From Forficula auricularia (Eukaryota > Arthropoda > Insecta > Dermaptera > Forficulidae): DNA of 64,000 nucleotides. The translations under genes and the position numbers were made by a program. Of this stretch, positions 11,857 to 23,104 are shown piece after piece (position 1 is the stretch's first letter; every line of letters begins with the position of its first letter). Below the pieces are notes generated by a model. That model ran no database searches. It had not been told where the DNA came from and saw nothing but the letters and a program-made list of their open reading frames with translations. The stretch lies in the NCBI GenBank assembly GCA_024734495.1, contig JALMQS010000816.1:9147092-9211091 (forward strand), in the 5' to 3' direction.

Positions 11857-12349
11857 CAGGGTGTTCAAAAAATAGAGTTCACGAATTTAAAAGTGGATGA
11901 TACATCTCAAAACAATAAAAAAAAGTTAATATAAACATATGTCAGGAAATGCCTAGTTTCTGACCTGTAGTGATTTTAATATTTTATTTCCGTCATAGCA
12001 CAACTCTTACTTTTAACATTACAATAAAATCATAGTGGCAGTGTACAGTGGAAAACAGTCAGACGAACATACCTATTGGAATGTTGTAATGAAGTTGAAG
12101 TTAAAAATTTTGAACATTTTTTATCATTTATAATTGACTGTTTTCCATTGTTCACGGCAACTATGATTCTATTGTACTAATGTTAAAAGTATGAGTTGTA
12201 CTATGACAAAAATAAAATATTAAAATCGGTATAGGTCTGAAACTATAGGCATTTCCGGGCATACTATTTGTTTATATGAACTTTTTTTTATTGTTTTGAG
12301 ATGTATTATCCACCTTTAAATCCGTGACCTCTACTTTTTGAACACCCTG
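11857..12349. mobile_element. 493-bp foldback element, CAGGGTGTTC termini
   Basis: The element begins CAGGGTGTTCAAAAAATAGAG and ends with the inverse, with TA on each side (11855-11856, 12350-12351). The arms are about 200 bp and pair with modest divergence: CATCTCAAAACAATAAAAAA near the left, TTATTGTTTTGAGATG near the right. TA flanks fit a Tc1/mariner-type non-autonomous element. It is followed by a short GA-dinucleotide run. Confidence 0.75.
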
Positions 12350-13143
12350 TATATAAACAGAGAGAGAGAGAGATTAATATTAATATTCATGTTTGAATGC
12401 TCCGAGGGTCCGTAAGAAAAGATTCCAGTGCTGAAAAGATAGCTTTCAAAAGCTCTCTATTTTGTCTCGAGCTCATAGTGTGTTAGTAGGTGTTTTATTT
12501 AAGGACCTGTGAAATAAATGGGACCAAAATATTTTACCCAAAATTGGGAAGGGGAGATGAAATTAATAAAATTAAACCTTTTACCGTGTTGAGCCAAATT
12601 TTATACAGTAATACTTTAGAAACATATGCAATAAATGGAATAAAAATTATAAAAATGGGAGGGGTGGTAAAAAATAAGAGAATTTTCACAAAATCTAGTA
12701 ACAATTTTCTGACTTAAATATTATTTTGTCATTATCCTATAAGGACACTTTTTAGATATTTTAAATCTATACTTTCCGCTTTAGAAGGAAGGGGAGACAA
12801 ATGACTCTTTCAAAAGATATTTCTGCTCTGACCGACGTACGAGAAAATGCGATTAATAAGATCTTGGTAAAGACATGAGAAATTCTAAAAATTAATCTGA
12901 TCTCAATTGAAAGTAATGGAAGGCAGCCCAGGGGTAGTGAGGAAAGAAAAAATTGAGACATATCTAAATAAGGTGTAATTTATTGGAATTCTTCCTCTTT
13001 TCCCTTCAAACCGAGGTTTCGGAAGATTTTTCCCTCCTTCAGGGTCTACAAACCTATATTACAATTAAATTAAGTTGGAGTTGGTGGTGTTTCACAAGGA
13101 GAAAAAATTAAAATACAAAGATTTTTTTAGTTTACTCTATATA

Positions 13144-13168
13144 TTTCGAGCTCTTAACTCATCGTCAG
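13144..13168 (-). ncRNA. Hammerhead-like core in E1, inner
   Basis: Minus strand: CTGACGA, extra T, GAG/CTC helix II, GAAA, then TATATAG. Position 7 is C, which the hammerhead core tolerates. Helix III would be AT-only. Confidence 0.38.
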
Positions 13169-13488
13169 GAGAACATTGACTGAAGATAACATAAAATAAT
13201 GAACAGAATTTATTTAATATGATGGACAGTTATTTATGACTTAGTGTAAATATGAAAGAATTATCAGAGGTTGGGATGGCCTTAAGGCCGAATGGACAGA
13301 TGGAGCGGACATAGGACTAAGCTGGGAATAAAGAAAAGATATTACAATATTATAAAAAATCGGGGTTGGTCATCATTCATTTCATCACCAATGTATTTAC
13401 AATTGTATTATTGTTGATGAAATAAATGATGACCAACCCCGATTTTTATAATATTGTAAAATTGGTTTGTAGATCTACCAGATCGACC

Positions 13489-13517
13489 CTGAAGAAGGAG
13501 GGGAAAATCCTCCGAAA
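13489..13517 (+). ncRNA. Hammerhead-like core in E1, outer arm
   Basis: Plus strand: CTGAAGA, extra A, GGAGG/CCTCC helix II with a GGAAAAT loop, GAAA, then CGTC. ACGT after GAA is self-complementary, as in dimer-forming type I hammerheads, and GTC is a canonical cleavage triplet. Confidence 0.5.
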
Positions 13518-15110
13518 CGTCGATTTGAAGGGAAAGGAGGAAGGATTCCAATAAATTACACCTTATTTAGATATGTGGTATTTTTCTTTCCTCACCACCC
13601 CTGGACTGCCTTCCATTACTTTCAATTGATATTTCTACCAGTCCGACTCTTCTGAGAAAATTTCGTTCAAATAAAATTAATCTGATCTTTTATGAGATTC
13701 AAATAGAAAATTCATTTTAAAGTTTAATTGAAAAAAAAATTAAATATTTAAATAAAAATTTAATAATGTAATTATTTGTTTCCAAGCTCTGCCTCCCCCT
13801 CTTTGAAATTTTTTCTATGGGCGCCCCTGTGAGGGACGGCCATAGAGCTGGTAGAGGTATTGACGGTGATACCTGCAATCAGGGGTTTTATTCACTAGAA
13901 ACTTTTTTTTTGCTTATTCGTGCTTAGAAACCTGAAGAAAAATCATTTAAGACGAAATTTTTCTATATAACTGTCTGTTTAGATTCTTTTACCTACATAA
14001 TTAGAGATCAGAAGCTTGTAGTAAGTTCGTTGTGATGCCAGAACTGATTAGATTTAGGCTATGAGTTGATAAATGTAGAAAATCAGAAAAAAAACGTTAA
14101 TAGAGAAGCTCTTGAACAGTTATAGCTAATGAGCAGAAATTTAGCACAAAATATTGTATTAATAAGCTGCGTTTTGTGCAAAGTTTCAATTTTTCTAGTC
14201 CAAACAATTTGCAGCTGAAAAAATTGCCAAATTCAAAATTTGCAAAAAGAACCCAGGAGTTTTCGAATTTTCAGTTTCTAATTATTATTAAAATGCAGTT
14301 AATTGTTCGTGATGGAAAGACAATTTAGGGACATTTGAGAATATAACTCATTTAATAACAAATAAATAAATACAAGAACTAATAACGAAGTCGTTCTGGT
14401 TAAATGACTTGATAACAGCTCCGGAAATAGGAGGAGCATAAATTCAATTAATGAACTGCATTATACGTTGAGTTAAAAAAAAGAATCCACATTAATAATA
14501 AGTTCTCTGAATCAAGTCTCTTATATTAGAATGAAAATATTATTATTTGAAATAAGAATAAGTTATAGTGATTGAATATCAAGTGTGGGATGTAATTTTA
14601 GAAAGAAAAATTAGAAAAGATGTTATTTAATATAGACCTAGAGTTTTAAGTTTATTGTAGGTTGTGTTACTAAATAGCATTGTATGTATTCGCCTTCTGG
14701 CGTGGGATTCAACAGCTGAAGTGTATCCGGTCTGAATTGGAGGGGATCCTTGTAGAATTCGAATTTTCCCCAGCAAGAGACAGCTGAATTCATGACAATC
14801 ATTCTGTGTAATAAGACCCGCATCTAGCAACTTTAATTTATCTCGTTATATAAATAATAAATTAACTTTTCGATTCGAAATAATAAAACTAATATTTGCA
14901 GATTGTACAATAATATTACATACTTTAATATGACCTTATGTATGTTACTACATTAAAGGGAGAGAGCCGTTTCATTCCTAGTGAAATAGAGGGTTGTAAT
15001 GTCGCCTATCCTAATATCCCGCTTTAAACCACCCCAATCAATTTAATGGAATGCAAACAATCACTTAATTAGTATTAGGACTGAACTATCAGAAAAATAC
15101 AGTGTCTTTG

Positions 15111-16173
15111 CAGTGCCATAACTAGCCTTTTATGCGCCCGGTGCGAGCATCTACAACTGCGCCCTTGAAAAAAGTATAGGTACCTACTTGGTAGAATTTT
15201 GAATAAGTATAGGTATATAAATTAGGTAAAAAATAAAAAAAAAATCGTTTATTATTATTATACAAAATAATACAATACACAAATGACAGCAAATACTACT
15301 GGTCTGGTCAGGGGGGGTATCCTTTATAAAAATGAAAACGACTCTAGATCTATAAATCTAAGAGTTTTATAAAAAAAAGTGGTCCAAGTAAACTTTCAAG
15401 ACAACAAAATCTCCTAGAGAATTAGGCAGAAATCAAGTTTCTAAGATAAGTGGTTTTCATTTTATGAATGAAAAACTACGATTTTTTGCAAAAAATTAGT
15501 TTTTCAAAACTTCAACCTCATTGCGGAACGGGTTACCATTATCCAATTAAGATTAAACTTTGTTTAAATTGTATCAAATTTAATCTAGTTTAAAAAGATA
15601 TAGAATGGTCTTTATCGAAAACGTGCTCTTTCATGGTCAAAATGGGAAAAAATCGAAAAAAGTGCAAGTTTTTGGAATTTGTGGAAACAGAAAAAATACG
15701 CCAATTTTCAACTAGCGCTTGAGTCCGAACGGTTGGTCGAAGAAAAAAACCTAAATGATGAAATTTGTAGGAAATTTTATGAACTTTTATTTTTAATAGG
15801 AAGGTTATTTACGAAAAGTTGATAGTTTTCGAGTTATAAGCAAAGAATCTTCAAAAAATGAGAGAATTTTACCTTTTTTGGCATTTTTGACAATGTTCCG
15901 TTTCGAAATTTTGTCAACAAACCTCAGATTTGGATTCAGCACACCCAAAAACATAAAGGGTCGAAGAAATTACAACTACCCCAAAACTCCGGATAAAAAC
16001 ACAATTTAACTGGTTGACTTGTTTTAATAAAAAAAAATCCCACTAAATATTTTTATTTGTGGATTGACCCCACCCCCCAAAATTTTCAGGATACGCCACT
16101 GGGTCTGGTCATTTGTGCACTCCTCCAGGGTCTGCGCCCGGTTCCTGGGCACCGCCCTAATTAAGGCACACTG
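15111..16173. mobile_element. hAT-like MITE interrupted by a second hAT element
   Basis: Ends are CAGTGCCATAACTAG and TTAATTAAGG-type ... CACTG inverted termini. The perfect 8-bp target duplication is TGTCTTTG at 15103-15110 and 16174-16181. Removing the nested insert (15309-16101) leaves a ~270-bp non-autonomous element. Confidence 0.82.
15309..16101. mobile_element. Nested hAT-like element
   Basis: Starts CAGGGGGGGTATCC and ends GGATACGCCACTG, inverted termini. The perfect 8-bp duplication is GGTCTGGT at 15301-15308 and 16102-16109. It is 793 bp with no intact transposase ORF. It sits inside the element at 15111-16173 and is therefore younger. Confidence 0.85.
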
Positions 16174-16408
16174 TGTCTTTGACGATCACTCATCTAAGAA
16201 CCAATCGCGCCATATATGTTGCTTAATTTTTAAGATCTATGGGTGGGGTAATTTTAGCATCCCTAGATCTAATGATAATAATTTTATTAGATGAAATTTA
16301 GTGGTTTTAGATTAATCATTACAGTAGTAATAGTTTATTATTTTCTAATAGCATCCAAAAGAGTATAGGTACTAAAAAAAGTTTTAATAACAATTTATAA
16401 AATATTTT

Positions 16409-16670
16409 ATTTACTAACGAAAATGAATTTATGTCAAATCAAAGATTTTATTAGATATGTTAATATTGCATGTAGGAGGGTGCTGCCTCCTTGGGAGTTG
16501 AACCCAAGCACTAGTTTACTTTCCGGGCAACTAGTCAGACCCTTGAGACAATCACCTCCAAACATGTAACATATAAGGAAAGTCAGTAGGGGACAGGACC
16601 CTCCTACATGCAATATAAACATATCTAATAAAATCTTTGATTTGACCTAAATTCATTTTCGTTAATAAAT
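16409..16670. mobile_element. Foldback SINE-like element F3 with tRNA-like core
   Basis: Arms of about 75 bp (ATTTATGTCAAATCAAAG, AATATTGCATGTAGGAGGGT and inverses) enclose a minus-strand tRNA-like segment with a B-box-like GGTTCAACTCC. The arms contain the AAAATCTTTGATTTGACC tail shared in spirit with F1, F2 and the SINE at 46338. Confidence 0.6.
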
Positions 16671-17127
16671 TGATTAAATATCGTGAGTTGATTTTGAGAA
16701 AAATTTCCATCTTTCTTTCTCAAATAGACACTCATTTCTATGCATTCTATTTACATTTTTTTTTAAATTAAAAAAAAATAACAGAAAATGAAGCTTTTGC
16801 TAATTATGAACGACTTTATAAAACTTGTTTTCAGATACCTAGGAGGTAAATATGAGAAAATTGAATTTATTAATAATTAGCCACGAGAAAGGCTTACACC
16901 ATACATTTAAAAGTTTTAAATTATTCAGTCTTATTAAAATACAATTTCTTTTGTTATATTTTAATTATGCATTGTTTTTCTAATGAAAATTAGAAATTTC
17001 CTAAAAATTCTAGAAACAAATAAAACAAATAAGAGATGTGTTAAAGCTAGACTAAGTCCTTGGAAAAAATCTTAATTACTATTATTATAAGGAATATTTT
17101 TTCACGATATTTTCATAGATTTACTGG

Positions 17128-17215
17128 GACATGAGTGGGAATAGAACCAGTTAGCTACCTTATGATCAGAAGGCGTATACCGTATGTTCGTTCACTGATC
17201 CCCAAGGAACTGACG
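17128..17215 (-). mobile_element. tRNA-derived SINE fragment
   Basis: The minus strand has a tRNA-like 5' region (GAACATACGGTATACGCC, TAGCTAACTGG) and a B-box-like GGTTCTATTCCC. The body and tail are not recognised. Confidence 0.4.
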
Positions 17216-17447
17216 GAATTTTATATTCTTATATACCATAATATTTTTCATATATGAAAGGTCGTGCAAAAATTATAATAAGCAACACGGACGTTAAATG
17301 CAATAAAAGATTGATGCTCAGACTCCAAACATTATACTTGAGCATAAAAAAGTTATCCCATTAACTTACTTTTAAGGAATTGTTTGCATTTTCATAAAAA
17401 TAAACGTTAATTCAAAATGAAAAAAAATTTTTAAAGAAAAAAATAAA

Positions 17448-18177
17448 AACCGACTTCAAAAAATTAAGTGCAACAAATATAAAAATACACTAAAAGGTAT
17501 AAAATAATTATTATCTTATTTAGTTACAACTAAACGACGAAATATTAACACGAAATTACTTTTAAAAGTCGGTGCCAAACAAACTATACCTATAAGCGAG
17601 CGTACCCGCCAAACGTACTAAGTAAGATCCGTCGAGTGCGATTCATAAAAGGTATATGTTTGGCACCAACTTCAAAAAGTAATTTCGTGTTAATATTTCG
17701 TCGTTTAGTTGTAACTAAATAAGATAATGAATTATTTTATACCTTTTAGTGTATTTTTATATTTGTTGCACTTAATTTTTTGAAGTCGATTTTTATTTTT
17801 TTCTTAAAAATTTTTATTTTCTCTTTTTAGTGATGTTATTAATAGTGATTATATCATCAGAACTTGACCAAATTAATATGACACCATCCCTAAGACACCC
17901 CCTTTCGGATAAAAAAAGAACCATCGAAATCGGTTCATAAACAAAGAGGTTAGGTCTAAACAAACCTAAACAAACCTAATAAAAAAGGTCTAATACCTAT
18001 GAAAAAAAATCGAAAAAAAAATGGGACCAATCGGAAGCTAGACTGGACCCAATGCAAAAAAAATTTCAAAATCGGTTGACAATTGGCGGAGATTATGAGG
18101 TAACATAGGCACAAAAAAAAAAAAAAAAAAAAAAAATTCAATCGAATAGAGAACCTCCTCCTTTTTTGAAGTCGGTT
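17448..18177. mobile_element. AACCGACTTC-ended foldback element, copy A2
   Basis: Same architecture as A1: AACCGACTTC start, paired arms of about 110 bp around a TACCTATAAGCGAGCGTACC spacer, a unique right segment, a long A run at 18115-18136 and the terminal TTTTTTGAAGTCGGTT. It is a few percent diverged from A1. Confidence 0.75.
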
Positions 18178-18565
18178 AAAAATAACAACGGATTCCTTCG
18201 ATGATTATTTTGGGGAGGATCGAATTTTATTTGATGGTTAAAAATAAACAAAATAAAAATGTATTATAGATTGTGAGTTGTAAAGAACTACAGAGTATGA
18301 TCAAGTATTGTAATCGTGCATGAAAAAATGTTTTGTTTTCTTTTTTTTTGCTTCGTTTTTTCGAAATATCTCAAAAACTAAATTATAATAGAAAATTGAA
18401 AACCAAACTTTAAATGGAGGATAATGTGTAAACTTAACAAAAATTCGGTAATTTTTAATGTAGAGCCCTGTCAAATTTTACATTGTTTTAATAAGTTTGA
18501 AATTATATTTTGTATTAAACTATTTGAGTGGAGCAGGTGTCCAAAGTTCAGACCTTGCTTCCGGT

Positions 18566-18850
18566 AGAATAAAAATTTGACCAGCGAAAACCTGGCTTCC
18601 TCACTAACACTAGTAACAATGGGTTAACCCATGATAAAAATACTACATACCAGTGGTGTTATGGCTCCGGAATGCACCGGAACGCCGTTCCGAGCAGAGG
18701 TTTATCGAAAATTTTCCGGGGAAAACCCCCGGATCGCCCAGGCTCCCCAGGATTTCAGCGTTTCGGCAGTGCTAAATTTGCGATGACACCACTGCTACAT
18801 ACCCACTGGCTAAATGGGCTATAGTATCCGAAGCCAACCAAATAAAAAAA
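18566..18850 (+). mobile_element. SINE family 1 body, split by a hAT MITE
   Basis: Segments GGCTTCCTCACTAACAC and CTGGCTAAATGGGCT match the 3' body of the intact SINE at 29281-29500. Between them sits the MITE at 18651-18794. The tRNA-like head is missing. Confidence 0.6.
18651..18794. mobile_element. hAT MITE in a SINE
   Basis: Termini CAGTGGTGTTATGGCT and CGATGACACCACTG. The perfect 8-bp duplication CTACATAC lies at 18643-18650 and 18795-18802. The 144-bp element is unusually GC-rich for the window. Confidence 0.88.
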
Positions 18851-18910
18851 GCTAATTGAGGTTTTTATATAAAATAATAGTAATAATAATACCTAAGAAT
18901 TAATTAATTT

Positions 18911-19080
18911 TTTTTGGTTTGTCGGCCTTTCTAGCCATAAGCCAATTTACGATATTTATTATTTTTAAAATTTGTCTTCTACCCAGGGATCAGATTTTAG
19001 CCGATTTGCCTCGAGTCGGATTCGAACCGGGTCGACTTGATTAGCAGGCTGGTACGGTAACCCCTCGGGAAACCCGACCC
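18911..19080 (-). mobile_element. SINE family 2, tRNA-derived
   Basis: On the minus strand a tRNA-like head reads GGGGTCGGGTT, a B-box-like GGTTCGAATCC, then CGACTCGAGGC, ending in CCGACAAACC and a poly-A. A 9-bp target duplication AATTAATTT flanks it. It matches the copy at 50202-50375. Confidence 0.7.
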
Positions 19081-19731
19081 CAATTAATTTATTAAATGTT
19101 AATTCTGTTCGATTGTTTATTATTTTTACTATATAGTAGTAACGGATAACGGATTAAAATCTCAAAAAATTATATTTTCCTTCCAACTTTCTACGACTTT
19201 TCGTTCTTAAGTTATCGTGGGTATCGGAATCCAGACACACATTCGGACAGACAGAAAAAAAAATTGTTTAAAATTATTTATCTCCACGTTCCAGACATTT
19301 TTCAACACAATGAGCAAAAAAATATGATTTTTGAGTGAATTTAATACTAGTAATATATGTACATATTTAGCCCTAATAAAAAGATAATAATTCGTTAGAA
19401 AAATAAATTTATATAATGTATTTACAATGGATATTAGAGTGACGTCAAAAGGGCAGGGAGGATTTATCGATCAGACCAGATGGTTGAAAAAAGGTTTCCT
19501 AAAGAATCGTCTCCTTAGAGACAGGTGATGAGATTCAATTGCTTCAAACGAAAAGAACAATGTAATCCTTCATAACAGAACAACAGTTAAGCCATTAGTC
19601 ATAATTAGAAAAATATTTGAAATATCCTTAATGATTCTAATTTTAGAATTAAGAAAATGGAGGAAAAAGTTAAAACTTTGGGAGACTCATAAAATCATAA
19701 TCTGAATTAATTTTTAAGCATTAGTTTAAGT

Positions 19732-19884
19732 CGAGGGGTGAACCGCGATTGGAATTAGGTGTACACCGTCTTTGGAATTACTTTGGAATTCATTAGATAA
19801 TCTATTGTCATCTATTGTCTTCTACTTGGAAATGGTGGAAGTGGAAGTAGGTGTACACAATTTTAGGCCGCGGTTCACCCCTCG
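19732..19884. mobile_element. hAT-like MITE C2
   Basis: CGAGGGGTGAACCGCG inverted termini, 153 bp. The perfect 8-bp duplication is GTTTAAGT at 19724-19731 and 19885-19892. The interior holds GGTGTACACC and its mirror near the ends. Confidence 0.92.
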
Positions 19885-20040
19885 GTTTAAGTATTGTTTA
19901 ATATTAAAGAGAAACATGCAAGTGTGAATTTAAAATTTTGAAAAAATATTAGTGTCCAAATCAATTTGCCTTCTAACTACATTCGGATAACAAATGAGTG
20001 CAATTTTTTTTCAATTAATTACAACTTGATTTATCTAGAG

Positions 20041-20278
20041 CAGCGTTTCTCAACCTTTTTTGGCCCGCGGACCAGTAAAATTTGTAAAAAAAATTCGCGG
20101 ACCAGTGATATTTTTTTAACAACAAAATTTTACTCGGTATTAAAGAACTACTACATAAGTTAATTGTAACATGTTTATTATCATTTACTTACAATAATAT
20201 TTAAATGTAAAGATATGTAATTATATATATATGCGGACTAGTAAAATTTCTCCGCGGACCAGCGGTTGAGAATAGCTG
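20041..20278. mobile_element. hAT MITE, CAGCGTTTCTCAACC ends
   Basis: Left end CAGCGTTTCTCAACC and right end GGTTGAGAATAGCTG. The internal CCGCGGACCAG motif is repeated. The perfect 8-bp duplication ATCTAGAG lies at 20033-20040 and 20279-20286. These ends are classic for hAT elements. Confidence 0.93.
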
Positions 20279-20454
20279 ATCTAGAGGATGGATCTTAAAA
20301 ATTTACTTAATTTTAATACAGGCAAGACACATTGTTGTATAATATCGTTAATTGAAATTATTTTGATATTTCTTTTGGTTTCAAAACTCCGAAGGGTATC
20401 ATAATTGCGTCTGATCCCTTTTGGCATGAGTAGATGAGCATATTTTTATTTTTT

Positions 20455-20740
20455 AGCGAAATCTCACTCAAGGAAACTTGATTTTCTATTCAGGTCTAGG
20501 TGTTATTTTATGTTCATTCAACTTCTAACAGTCTACAAGGCCTAAATACGCATGTGTTTCGAAATATGGCTCGAATCTGTGAAGAAGTTCTTCCAAGGAC
20601 CACTTTCTAACAACTCTCGATGTAATTCTGAAGCGAGAGATTAAATTAATTACGGATTCCGACTAGATAAACTCCCTTAATTGCTTGTCCCATCTTTGAA
20701 ATGTTTAAGACATGTATCTAAAAGCGTCCTTTGAGCCTAG
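20455..20740 (+). pseudogene. Decayed LINE ORF2 fragment
   Basis: Frame-shifted plus-strand translation resembles the region after the reverse transcriptase that is seen intact at 33756-34337: a YKAQIRSCLEYGSHL-like and a LNAIQKRAIKL-like stretch. Many stops. Confidence 0.45.
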
Positions 20741-20972
20741 CACAAGGTTTAGTAACTTATGCATTATATAATGTTAATGAGGAAGTTGGAATATTAATCG
20801 AATTTTATTTGATTTCCGAATTTATGCATTATTATGTTTATTAAATTGAACTCATTATAGAGTAGTGAGTAGATAATAATTTAAATAATCAGGTACTCTT
20901 AACAATATTTCCCAGGGAAGCTATGAAATCTTTACGTATTGCTTTTACAAAGCGCAAAGTATAAGTTTCTTG

Positions 20973-21220
20973 AAGGAGACAATAAAAGAGTGTGTCTTCT
21001 GCTGAAATTATAAATTTTATTTATTTATAACGAGACTATAGTTCATAAATTCATAAATTAATTCCTGTGAATCCATTGTAATAGACTGATGAAGAGGACA
21101 AAGCCCTCGAAACTAGAGTCTCGTTATAAATAAATAAAATTTATAATTCCAGCAGAAGACACACTCTTTTATTGTCTCCTTCAATATATAAAAATTCTGC
21201 TACTCTCGGCATGAAAACTT
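20973..21220. mobile_element. 248-bp foldback retroelement B1 with hammerhead-like core
   Basis: Arms of about 75 bp (AAGGAGACAATAAAAGAG to AACGAGACT and the inverse) surround a hammerhead-like core at 21086-21112. A one-sided end follows: TTCTGCTACTCTCGGCATG. A perfect 13-bp direct repeat TATAAGTTTCTTG lies at 20960-20972 and 21221-21233. Long duplications of this kind fit target-primed reverse transcription. Copy B2 (42095-42342) has the same length. Confidence 0.82.
21086..21112 (+). ncRNA. Hammerhead-like core in B1
   Basis: CTGATGA, extra A, GAGG/CCTC helix II, GAAA, then CTAGAGTC. Helix III can form from AC/GT with a short loop, or in trans. GTC is a canonical cleavage triplet, and TC after it pairs with GA just before CTGATGA. 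An outer helix I (TTGTAA with TTATAA) is possible. Confidence 0.55.
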
Positions 21221-21420
21221 TATAAGTTTCTTGTAGCAGCATCAGCCCGGTCATTTAATAGCCACTCCTCGATCCTGGGTGCCCCTGGTATTTAAACAAC
21301 TGAATTGGCATATCAGTTAATATAAGGGTTTACTAACTCGCGACCGGACAGCGCCGGAGCGTCCCTGCCTAGCATCTATGTGTACACTCAACATCAAAAA
21401 AACTGTATACTTGAAAATTA

Positions 21421-21860
21421 AAAAAAAAAAAAAAAAAAAAAAAACGAATAAAATATTTTTTTTTAATACATTATTATGAGAACATCAAAAACAATTTTAT
21501 AATTAGATAGAGAAAATATTAATCAAAACAAAGAGACTGAGGGCAAGCCGTACACGCAAACCATAGGTATCGTAATTTTTTACATCCAAACTAATTTTTT
21601 TATAGCAACAAAAAAATATTTATTGAAAATACTCAGAAAGCCTCTAAGATAGAAAGGTGGATTATTTTTACTTGCCCCTGGAAGTAGTCAAAATGAAGAC
21701 AGACTGTCCACTCTATCTTTAATATTAAATGAAAAAATCTAATATAATATTTGAAAAATTTATTAAGCGGTTATCAAATAAAATTTTCAAAAATGAAGGC
21801 TCCTTTTTTGGACAGATTCCTATGGCTAAAATGTCACCCCCCCCCCCCCCCCCGCCCCTG
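21421..21860. repeat. Homopolymer tracts in gene-free DNA
   Basis: A 24-base A run starts at 21421, and a C run of about 16 bases lies at 21838-21853. No gene is seen here. Confidence 0.6.
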
Positions 21861-22015
21861 GTGCAGATCCTTTGAAATTGTTTTTGTCAACAGTCTATGA
21901 GACACGTGCTTGCAGCTCGCCTGCTCAGTGTTTATAAGCGCACACCCTCAAAATAGACAGCGGGCAAGAAGATAGCCTTCCAGTTACAACGATTCTTTGT
22001 TTTTAGCGGAAAATA

Positions 22016-22400
22016 TTCATCCTAACAAATTAAATTTAACGAATTAGCATATAATGAATGTCTGAATTCCAAAAAAGGTATAGGTCTTTCTCTCAATCAT
22101 ACAATCGCGTCACCTCCAGAAAAGCTCGGACTCTCTGTAAAGAAACAATAAATGAGGTGAGGAAATCCTTCGTCCAGAAAAAAGCTGAACGATGAGCAGT
22201 TTGTCCTAGAGCTACCGCTTCAAAGCAATTCTAGGATCTCTTGAATGAAGTAACTTGTAACTTTTCCAAGCTATCTAAAATATTAAAGGTTAATTATTCC
22301 GCTGGCCCAGACAACAAATTTAACTATACTCGTACTCTTATTAAAAAGCCGCGACCCTGAACTTGGTCTAAGCTTTTCAAAAATAATCTCATTGTCAGAA
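22016..22400 (+). pseudogene. LINE ORF2 fragment (region before the RT domain)
   Basis: The translation includes NRVTSRKARTLCKETINEV, then VTCNFSKLSKILKVNYSAGP, with stops. SAGPD is the conserved start of the non-LTR reverse transcriptase domain in Jockey/CR1-like elements. A second short copy of the same stretch is at 22998-23104. Confidence 0.6.
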
Positions 22401-22555
22401 AATTCTGGTATATTTTAGGATAGCTGGAAATTAACTTTAAGTTAATCAATAAAAAACAACTTAACTAACAACCGATCCATCGCAATCACATATGTTCTAT
22501 CCATGGTCATGAAAAAGGTCTTCAGCAAGCAAGTTCTTCGGCTAAAGAGGAATAA

Positions 22556-22650
22556 AATTTTTGGACCGAGACGCCGCCCGCCAGGGCACCAGCTCGGAGG
22601 GCCGAGCTTCGAGGGCGTGCCGAAGGCACGCACGAAAAGCTCGTGATATA
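22556..22650. repeat. GC-rich repeat end of unknown type
   Basis: A compositional outlier: GGACCGAGACGCCGCCCGCC followed by a GGGCGTGCCGAAGGCACGC hairpin. It looks like the structured 3' end of a dispersed element. I cannot classify it. Confidence 0.35.
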
Positions 22651-22997
22651 AAATGTAACCTTAGTCTTAATTGGCATCTACTTTTATTAGTCCAAGATGT
22701 TCAAATGTTTTAAGACGACTTGACTTTCGTACATGGCCGTCCGTAGAAAATTTGCCAATGGGCAAGGAGACAAAATTTGAACTTAAATAGTTTCATTAAC
22801 AACTAACACTTAACACTAAAATAATCGACGACAATCGGACAATACGTGGTTAGGCAGGCAGCATGGAATGCTTTTTGAAATGTTTCAAGACAAATATCGT
22901 CTCCTTAAGAGTGTAAACGTGCTAAATCCATTTTTTATCATATATGACATATTAATACCTATCGAAAGAAAAAGAGACACAGCATCGTCCAATAACA

Positions 22998-23104
22998 CAG
23001 TAACTTGTAACTTTTCCAAACTATCTAAAATATTGAAGTCTAATTATTCCGCTGGCCCAGACAACAATTTCACTATACTCGTACTCTTATTAAAAAGCGC
23101 GTAA
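22998..23104 (+). pseudogene. Second LINE pre-RT fragment
   Basis: Encodes VTCNFSKLSKILKSNYSAGP, nearly identical to the fragment at 22260-22330, so it is a separate 5'/3'-truncated copy. Confidence 0.55.

Larger units (their letters stand above)
12890..13650. mobile_element. Large foldback element E1 with hammerhead-like motifs
   Basis: Outer arms pair across about 600 bp: TCAATTGAAAGTAATGGAAG near 12903 and its inverse near 13605, with ACCTTATTTAGATATG and its inverse inside them. The centre holds a second inverted pair at 13366-13446 (CGGGGTTGGTCATCAT and its inverse). GAAA-containing hammerhead-like cores lie at 13144-13168 and 13489-13517, with a decayed one near 13018-13043. A related element lies at 48235-48545. 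Confidence 0.65.
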
